A DNA stretch of 64,000 nucleotides from Rhizobium leguminosarum. GTDB lineage: Bacteria; Pseudomonadota; Alphaproteobacteria; Rhizobiales; Rhizobiaceae. The notes under the pieces are model-generated. The model did not search any database and was not told where the DNA came from. It saw only the letters and a program-made list of their open reading frames with translations. The position numbers and the translations under genes were made by a program. Location: NCBI RefSeq assembly GCF_001652265.1, contig NZ_LWBS01000033.1:1-64000 (forward strand), given 5' to 3'. Shown here piece after piece: positions 58,967 to 64,000 of this stretch (the first letter of the stretch is position 1; every line of letters starts with the position of its first letter).

Positions 58967-60478
58967 ATGACGGCCCTCGTAGACCGGGCAGCGACAAGCT
59001 GGCTCTCCCGGACGGGCGGCGGCGAAGCCGTACGCCAACGCGAGCTCGCGATCCTGCGCCGCCTCGTGCTGTTCTCGTCGGCCGCTCTCGTTGCCGCTCC
59101 TATCGGCCTTTCGGCAGTCACCAGTCCGGCCGTCGCGCTGCCGGCGGGTGTCGCCATGGTCTGCGCCGCCTTTCTCTTTTCCGCCGTCGGCAGCATCGCG
59201 CTCGCCCGTCAGGGTTCGTCTGCCGGTATCGCCACGCAGTCAGCCGAGGATTTCTTCCTTGCAGCCACCCCCGGCCTCGTCTTCTTCCTGGACCCGCACG
59301 GCAGTGTGGCGACGGTCGGCGGCCGCGACCGGCGCGATTTCCTTGCCTGGATGCGCGATCCCAAGGGCAGGGGCTTCCTCGAGCAGGTGCATGTCTCTGA
59401 CCGCATCCTTTTCCTGCAGGCGCTTGATGACCTGCGCCGGGGCGAGGATGCTCAGAGCGTCGATCTGCGCCTCGACCGGCCCTCGGTCTCGCGCGATCAA
59501 CGCCAGTTCGCCTTTCTCAGAATGGACATGACAGCCCGGCGCGATGCCGATGGCGAACTTGCCGCCATCATTGCCCAGCTGCGCGATGTCTCCGTCGAGC
59601 AGCAGTTGCGTGACGAAGCCCAGAACCGCGCGGCCGATGCCGAATCCGCAAACGACGCCAAGTCGCGCTTCCTCGCCGCCGTCAGCCATGAGCTGCGCAC
59701 GCCACTGAACGCCATTCTCGGTTTTTCCGATATCCTGATCGGTGAATATTTCGGCAAGTTCGAAAACGAACGGCAGCGCGAATATGTCGGCCTGGTCCGC
59801 GAATCCGGCGCGCATCTGCTCTCCGTCGTCAACACCATGCTCGACATGAGCAAGATCGAAGCGGGCCGCTACGAGCTGATCCTCGAAGCCTTCGATATAT
59901 CAAGCTCCGTCAAATCCTGCGAATCGATGCTGGCATTGCAGGCCAAGACCAAGGGCCTCACGCTGACGAGCCGTATCCAGCGCGATCTCGGCGAGATCGT
60001 CGCCGATCAGCGCGCTATCCAGCAGATCCTCATCAATCTCGTCGGCAATGCCATAAAATTCACCGAGGCCGGCGGCGTCGTCTCGGTCGATGCGGCAGCG
60101 CGCGACGGCATCCTCAAGCTGACGGTCAGCGATACCGGCATCGGCATCCCGGCCGACAAGCTGGCATTGCTCGGCCAGCCCTTCGTCCAGATCCAGAACG
60201 ACTATACCCGCCGGTTCGAAGGCTCCGGCCTCGGTCTCTCCCTGGTCAAGGGGCTGGTAGCGCTGCATGGCGGGTATTTCGCCATCGCCAGCCAGCCGGG
60301 CGAAGGCACGATCATTACCATCGAGATCGCAGTGGACGGCTCGGGTGCCCAGCACGCCGAAGACGCCGGCCATGGCGCGACTGTCGAGTTTCCGCCGCGG
60401 CTGAAGGGCGCGGTCAATAGTGGTGCAGAATTGGAAGAGGGGCGTTTCGATGGCCGCGCGCAAGCGAAAATCGCCTAA
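58967..60478 (+). CDS. divJ: Sensor histidine kinase, DivJ-like
   Basis: From ATG 58967 the product has 503 residues (starts at TTG 58898 or nearby codons are alternatives). Two membrane segments (about 35-85) are followed by a PAS-like segment (about 105-215) and a full kinase core: FLAAVSHELRTPLNAILGFS with the phospho-His (about 240), NLVGNAIKFTEA, DTGIGIPADK and GSGLGLSLVKG. In Sinorhizobium meliloti the kinase next to mucR is DivJ, which phosphorylates DivK and controls the cell cycle through CtrA. The gene overlaps the next by 29 bases. Orthology rests on position and domain plan. Confidence 0.8.
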   Translation: MTALVDRAATSWLSRTGGGEAVRQRELAILRRLVLFSSAALVAAPIGLSAVTSPAVALPAGVAMVCAAFLFSAVGSIALARQGSSAGIATQSAEDFFLAATPGLVFFLDPHGSVATVGGRDRRDFLAWMRDPKGRGFLEQVHVSDRILFLQALDDLRRGEDAQSVDLRLDRPSVSRDQRQFAFLRMDMTARRDADGELAAIIAQLRDVSVEQQLRDEAQNRAADAESANDAKSRFLAAVSHELRTPLNAILGFSDILIGEYFGKFENERQREYVGLVRESGAHLLSVVNTMLDMSKIEAGRYELILEAFDISSSVKSCESMLALQAKTKGLTLTSRIQRDLGEIVADQRAIQQILINLVGNAIKFTEAGGVVSVDAAARDGILKLTVSDTGIGIPADKLALLGQPFVQIQNDYTRRFEGSGLGLSLVKGLVALHGGYFAIASQPGEGTIITIEIAVDGSGAQHAEDAGHGATVEFPPRLKGAVNSGAELEEGRFDGRAQAKIA

Positions 60479-61370
60479 GGGAAAAAGGGGACGGCAGCAG
60501 CCGGGCCTTCTGATGTCAGGTGCTGCCGCCCTCGGCGGGCTCGGCCTGCAGGGCGCATCCGTGCTCGGCGGCGTCATCGGCCGCAATCCGTCGGTCGCCG
60601 GCGGCACGATCACTTTCGTCGTCATCTTCTCCTTCGTCGCCGCCAATGCGCTCTGGTATCAGCCGGGCCTGCATCCGCATCCGATTTTCCGCACCCGTGA
60701 TCCGCAGTCTCCAACCGTGCTCGGTGCCCGCCGCTCGGCCGAGGAGCAGCAGGGCGAGGTCACCACATTCCGGATCGAACGGCCACAGGATGCCGCCACC
60801 ACCAATGCGACGCCGGCGCCTGCCGCGCCTGGCCAGCAGCCGAGTCAACTCGTCATGGACATCCAGCAGCAGCTGGTGCGCCGCGGCCTCTATAACGGCA
60901 TACCCGACGGCATCATCGGCCCGCGCACCAGCGCGGCCATCCTCTTCTTCGAAGAGACCGTCGGCATGACCCAGACCGGCGATCCGACGCCCGAGGTGCT
61001 GGCAGCGCTGAAGACGGAAGCCGCAGGTCCTTCGACCGTGCCCGCCGAAAAGCCGCCCGAGGATGTAAGCTCGAAGGCAGCGGCGGAAGACCCGGTGGCG
61101 GCGGCGATCCGTAGCGCCGAAAAGACGGTCAAAACGGCTTCGTCAGCCGCAAAGCAGGTTCCATCAAGCGAAATCACCAATGTCGACCTGGTGTTGAAGA
61201 TCCAGAAGGGTCTTTCCAACATGGCCTATGCCAATGTCGGCGTCGACGGTGTCGCCGGCGAGCAGACCCGCGCGGCTATCCGCCATTTTCAAAAGCACTA
61301 CAACCTGCCTGAGGACGGTGAGCCGAACCAGGCGGTGCTGAAGAAACTCAAGGAAATCGGGGCGATATAG
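60450..61370 (+). CDS. Peptidoglycan-binding protein with a membrane anchor
   Basis: From ATG 60450 (site GGAAGAGG) the product has 306 residues. A basic N-terminus (AARKRKSPKGKRGRQQ) and a membrane segment (about 45-70) are followed by two PG_binding_1 modules: LVMDIQQQLVRRGLYNGIPD (about 140-190) and LVLKIQKGLSNMAYANVGVD (about 250-305). Between them is a Pro/Ala/Lys-rich linker. It would bind peptidoglycan in the periplasm. It starts 29 bases inside the divJ gene, so the two are translationally linked, which hints that it acts with the kinase. Confidence 0.9.
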   Translation: MAARKRKSPKGKRGRQQPGLLMSGAAALGGLGLQGASVLGGVIGRNPSVAGGTITFVVIFSFVAANALWYQPGLHPHPIFRTRDPQSPTVLGARRSAEEQQGEVTTFRIERPQDAATTNATPAPAAPGQQPSQLVMDIQQQLVRRGLYNGIPDGIIGPRTSAAILFFEETVGMTQTGDPTPEVLAALKTEAAGPSTVPAEKPPEDVSSKAAAEDPVAAAIRSAEKTVKTASSAAKQVPSSEITNVDLVLKIQKGLSNMAYANVGVDGVAGEQTRAAIRHFQKHYNLPEDGEPNQAVLKKLKEIGAI

Positions 61371-61467
61371 AGCAAGTCCAGCAAAAGTGCGCAGCGGTTT
61401 TGCGTCCGGAATTGCGCAAACAAAAAGGTAGAGCATTTCCGCGACTTGGAGAACACGGAATGCTCTA
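61370..61467. repeat. GAGCAATTCC-family repeat and a second hairpin
   Basis: 61370-61420 begins GAGCAAGTCCAGCAAAAGTG and ends GTCCGGAATTGCGCAAA. A second imperfect hairpin follows, AGAGCATTTCCG (61430-61441) with CGGAATGCTCT (61456-61466). They lie between the convergent stops of the peptidoglycan-binding gene and the AraC gene and may act as terminators. Confidence 0.75.
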
Positions 61468-61471
61468 ACCA

Positions 61472-62470
61472 TCAGGATGCCGCCTTCAACAGCCTGTAAT
61501 GTGCCGTCATCGCCTGGCCCTCGACATCCACCGCCTCTTCGATCGGCCCGGCCTCACGGGACATCGCCACGCGATAGCGCTTCGGCGCCATACCCGTCAT
61601 CCGCTTGAAGGCGTTGCTGAAGGCGCTTTCGGATGTGTAGCCGAGCGAAAGCGCCAGCGCCGAAACCGGCATGCTGCCCTCCCGCAGCTCGCGTTCGGCA
61701 AGGCGCATGCGCCAGCCGGTGAGGTAGGTGAACGGCGCAACCCCCGCCACGGTCTTGAACCGCAGCGCAAAGCTCGTGCGCGACATGCCGGCCGCCTTTG
61801 CCAGTTCGCCAAGCTGCCAGGACCGGCTGGGATCGCCATGCATCAGCCGCAGCGCCGGCGCAATGCGATCGTCGCCGAAGGCGCGGAGCCACCCGACCGT
61901 CAATGGCGCCGAGCTCATGATGTGCGCCCTCAGCACCTGGACGAACATCAACTGCGCAAGCTGGGTCGAGGCGAGCAGGGCGCCCGGCCGCTTTGCCGCC
62001 ATCTCCCGCACCAGCTGGTCGAGCAGCCAGCGCAGCACGCCCGCTTCGGCAAGGGCCGCGCGCACATGAATGATCGGCGGCAACACGTCGGACAGCAGCT
62101 CCATGCCCTGCGGCCCGAGCGCGATATGGCCGCCGAGATAATGGAAATCCTCGCCAACGCCCTGGCGCGCCATGCCGTCAACCTTCTCCTTGAAGGCGCC
62201 GACCGCGTCAGTGGGCGCAACGGCAAGGTCGCTCGCCAGGATAAAGGAATGCCGGCCGTTCAGAAGCGCAACGTCGCCTGCCTCCAGTAGTATCGGTTCG
62301 CTGCCATTGTCGAGGCAAAGCCAGCAGCGCCCTTTGGCGACCGCGCTGATCTTGATCCGGTTTGGCCGGGGGAAGCGCAGCGCCCATGCGCCGCCGGCGA
62401 TCAGCCCACCGGACACAAGGCAGCGCGCATCAAGCAGATTGAGCATTTCGGAGAGCGGATCGCTGGTCAT
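61472..62470 (-). CDS. AraC-family regulator with an N-terminal cupin-like domain
   Basis: From ATG 62470 the product has 332 residues. The N-terminal cupin_6-like domain (about 10-190) is followed by two HTH units: WQLGELAKAAGMSRTSFALRFK and MPVSALALSLGYTSESAFSN (about 220-310). This is the plan of regulators that control divergent oxidoreductases. The divergent SDR gene, 95 bp away, is the likely target. The ribosome site is weak at 62470 and at the earlier ATG 62509, so the start is open. Confidence 0.9.
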   Translation of the reverse strand: MTSDPLSEMLNLLDARCLVSGGLIAGGAWALRFPRPNRIKISAVAKGRCWLCLDNGSEPILLEAGDVALLNGRHSFILASDLAVAPTDAVGAFKEKVDGMARQGVGEDFHYLGGHIALGPQGMELLSDVLPPIIHVRAALAEAGVLRWLLDQLVREMAAKRPGALLASTQLAQLMFVQVLRAHIMSSAPLTVGWLRAFGDDRIAPALRLMHGDPSRSWQLGELAKAAGMSRTSFALRFKTVAGVAPFTYLTGWRMRLAERELREGSMPVSALALSLGYTSESAFSNAFKRMTGMAPKRYRVAMSREAGPIEEAVDVEGQAMTAHYRLLKAAS

Positions 62471-62565
62471 TTTTGAACGATGAAGCAGGAAATCGGGATT
62501 TGCAAGCATTCAGAATCCCATTTCCCGGGCGTACATAAGGCCATCACGCACAACGGAGGCATGTC

Positions 62566-63540
62566 ATGTCCACTCCACAGGCTCCCATCAGTTCCGGTTT
62601 CGGTGCGGCCTCGACCGCCGAGGAGGTCATTGCCGGGCACGATCTCTCAGGCAAGGTCGCGATCGTTACCGGCGGTTATTCCGGTCTTGGTCTCGAGACG
62701 GCTCGTGTGCTCGCCGAAGCCGGCGCCAGGGTTGTCGTCCCCGCCCGCAATCTCGGGAAAGCCAAGGCTGCCGTGGAAAGCATTCCCGGCCTTGCGCTGG
62801 AAAAGCTCGACCTGATGGACCCCGGCTCGATCGACGACTTCGTCGACCGCTTCCTCGAAAGCGGCGAGCCCCTGCATCTTCTCATCAACAATGCTGCCGT
62901 CATGGCAAATCCGCTGACGCGTGATGCCCGCGGTTACGAATCGCAGTTCTCCACCAATCATCTCGGCCATTTCCAGCTCACTGCCCGCCTTTGGCCGGCG
63001 CTGGTGAAGGCCGAGGGTGCGCGCGTCGTCGCCGTCTCCTCGCGCGGCCACGTCTTCTCCGGCGTCGATTTCGACGATCCGAATTTCGAGAACCGCCAAT
63101 ACGCGCCCTATCTCGCCTACGGTCAGTCGAAGACGGCAAATGCTCTCTTTGCGGTGTCACTGGATGCTTTGGGTGCGAAGCACGGTGTCAGGGCCTTCTC
63201 GCTGCATCCCGGCGGTATCGTCACCACCAATCTGGTCCGCCATCAGTCGACCGACTTCCTCAAGGCGAGCGGCTATGTCGACGAGGATGGCAAGCCGGTC
63301 ATCGATCCGGAAAACAACAAGAAGACGATAGAGCAGGGGGCTTCGACCACCGTCTGGTGCGCCGTCAGCAAGAAGCTCGAGGGTCTCGGTGGCGTCTATT
63401 CCGAGAACTGCAATATCGCCACCGCCGTCGCCGGCGATTCGACCGAGATGCTCGGCGTCCGTCCTTGGGCAACCGATCCGGAATTTGCCGAACGCCTCTG
63501 GCAGCTGAGCGAGCGGCTGACGGGCTTCATCGTCAGCTGA
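62566..63540 (+). CDS. Short-chain dehydrogenase/reductase, WWOX/retinol dehydrogenase-like
   Basis: The 324-residue product is an SDR longer than the classical type. The cofactor motif is VTGGYSGLGLETA (about residues 32-44), the Arg in VVVPARNLGKA favours NADP, NNAAV is at about 108-112, and the catalytic Ser is in VAVSSRGHVF with Tyr and Lys in YLAYGQSKTANAL. The C-terminus GVRPWATDPEFAERLWQLSE is typical of the WWOX/RDH-like group. It acts on a hydrophobic carbonyl or alcohol that is not known. It is divergent from an AraC regulator. Confidence 0.92.
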   Translation: MSTPQAPISSGFGAASTAEEVIAGHDLSGKVAIVTGGYSGLGLETARVLAEAGARVVVPARNLGKAKAAVESIPGLALEKLDLMDPGSIDDFVDRFLESGEPLHLLINNAAVMANPLTRDARGYESQFSTNHLGHFQLTARLWPALVKAEGARVVAVSSRGHVFSGVDFDDPNFENRQYAPYLAYGQSKTANALFAVSLDALGAKHGVRAFSLHPGGIVTTNLVRHQSTDFLKASGYVDEDGKPVIDPENNKKTIEQGASTTVWCAVSKKLEGLGGVYSENCNIATAVAGDSTEMLGVRPWATDPEFAERLWQLSERLTGFIVS

Positions 63541-63674
63541 TGGGGCGCCACACGGCCGGCCCACAGTCACGGAGTTCGATTTCCCTACAACCTAAGTCTA
63601 AGGTGCTGCGGCTGTTTGCAGCTTGTTAACCATGTTGCCTGAAGCTTTTCTGATTGGGGCGGCGGAGCGTCGGT

Positions 63675-64000
63675 CATGCATGTGCTGAAGGTGATGGACG
63701 ATCTGGCCGGAGAACCGGCGGTCAAAACGGAGGCCCCAGATCCCGAGGCGCTGCGCCACATTTTGCAGCGTCTCGCCGAAGAGGCCTCCACGCTTGGCAT
63801 CGATCTCGTCGATATCGCCGGCGCCATCCAGGACATGGCGGGGATGTCGGCCCGGCATGCCTCCGCCTTCGATCGTGTCACCCGCACTGCACTGTCGATT
63901 GCCGAGACCAATCGCTCGGTCGCCGTATCGCTGCGCGAGACCGACCGCACGGCGGCCGGGGCCCGCCACATGCTGAAAGAATCGGCCGACCGCCTGACCG
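63675..64000 (+). CDS. Probable methyl-accepting chemotaxis protein, N-terminal part, cut by the window end
   Basis: An open frame of 108 codons starts at ATG 63675 (after GGAGCGTCGGTC) and runs off the window with no stop. It reads MHVLKVMDDLAGEPAVKTE, then ALRHILQRLAEEASTLGIDL, then MAGMSARHASAFDRVTRTAL and IAETNRSVAVSLRETDRTA. It has no membrane segment and looks like continuous alpha helix, as in soluble chemotaxis transducers of rhizobia; the signalling hairpin would lie beyond the edge. The assignment rests on this likeness alone. Minus-strand frames here are shadows. Confidence 0.5.

Noticed and set aside
1..64000. tRNA or rRNA genes
   Set aside because: I looked for T-loop GGTTCGAATCC-like patterns with a matching acceptor stem and for rRNA signatures and saw none; a tRNA search tool would settle this.

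Overview
The window looks like a stretch of chromosome from a Rhizobium of the R. leguminosarum/R. etli type. It is GC-rich and densely packed, and it carries a RosR/MucR zinc-finger regulator, a DmeR/DmeF metal-resistance pair, a ROSE thermosensor in front of a small heat-shock gene, and mosaic intergenic repeats of the RIME class. I saw no phage, plasmid-transfer, IS, CRISPR, rRNA or tRNA gene. The species assignment is inferred from these features and not from any database search.

Layout. 0.2-6.5 kb: metabolic genes (cupin, TIM-barrel isomerase, zinc alcohol dehydrogenase, branched-chain aminotransferase-like enzyme, agmatinase-type ureohydrolase) and a LysR regulator. 6.7-11 kb: an EmrAB-type efflux pair followed closely by a class III nucleotide cyclase, divergent from LysR. 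11.2-17 kb: NAD synthetase, a glutathione transferase/TetR pair sharing an inverted-repeat operator, an MFS pump, a SnoaL-like protein, a TauE/SafE permease and a PmtA-like methyltransferase. 17-25.6 kb: superoxide dismutase, a metallophosphoesterase, two regulator/effector divergent pairs (AraC/SDR and WYL/LysE), two c-type cytochromes, a second glutathione transferase and an acetyltransferase. 25.8-31.5 kb: the dmeRF cobalt/nickel operon with a G6 operator, a class A beta-lactamase, an unknown small protein and membrane glucose dehydrogenase.

31.6-45 kb: SelO, a DHA2 transporter, DUF1697, oligopeptidase B (TTG start), DUF930, a variant polysaccharide deacetylase, an FAD oxidoreductase, an AI-2E permease, a VOC-family protein with a possible Tat-like extension, UspA, a HlyIII protein and a phosphinothricin-type acetyltransferase. 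45-49.4 kb: a pentapeptide-repeat protein, a scar where a shortened usg gene abuts a decayed glycogen-debranching-type pseudogene, a ROSE-controlled pair of Hsp20 chaperones, MsrB and a small membrane protein. 49.6-55.7 kb: a complete seven-gene Mrp cation/proton antiporter operon, split between mrpC and mrpD by a 210-bp mosaic repeat. 56-61.4 kb: rosR, sufE, a DUF5330 protein, a DivJ-like histidine kinase and a peptidoglycan-binding protein. 61.4-64 kb: an AraC/SDR divergent pair and the start of a probable chemotaxis transducer cut by the window edge.

Many genes serve stress tolerance: oxidative stress (SodB, MsrB, SelO, GSTs), heat (Hsp20s), metals (DmeF), pH and sodium (Mrp), and drugs (Emr-type pumps, beta-lactamase). 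The intergenic space holds several families of palindromic repeats, which are the most distinctive non-coding feature. I found no convincing wholly new system. The items most worth a second look are the cyclase in the efflux operon, the terminator-like hairpin that contains a ribosome binding site at 29.0 kb, the usg/debranching-enzyme junction at 46.29 kb, the repeat inside the mrp operon, and the Tat-like extension at 43.0 kb.
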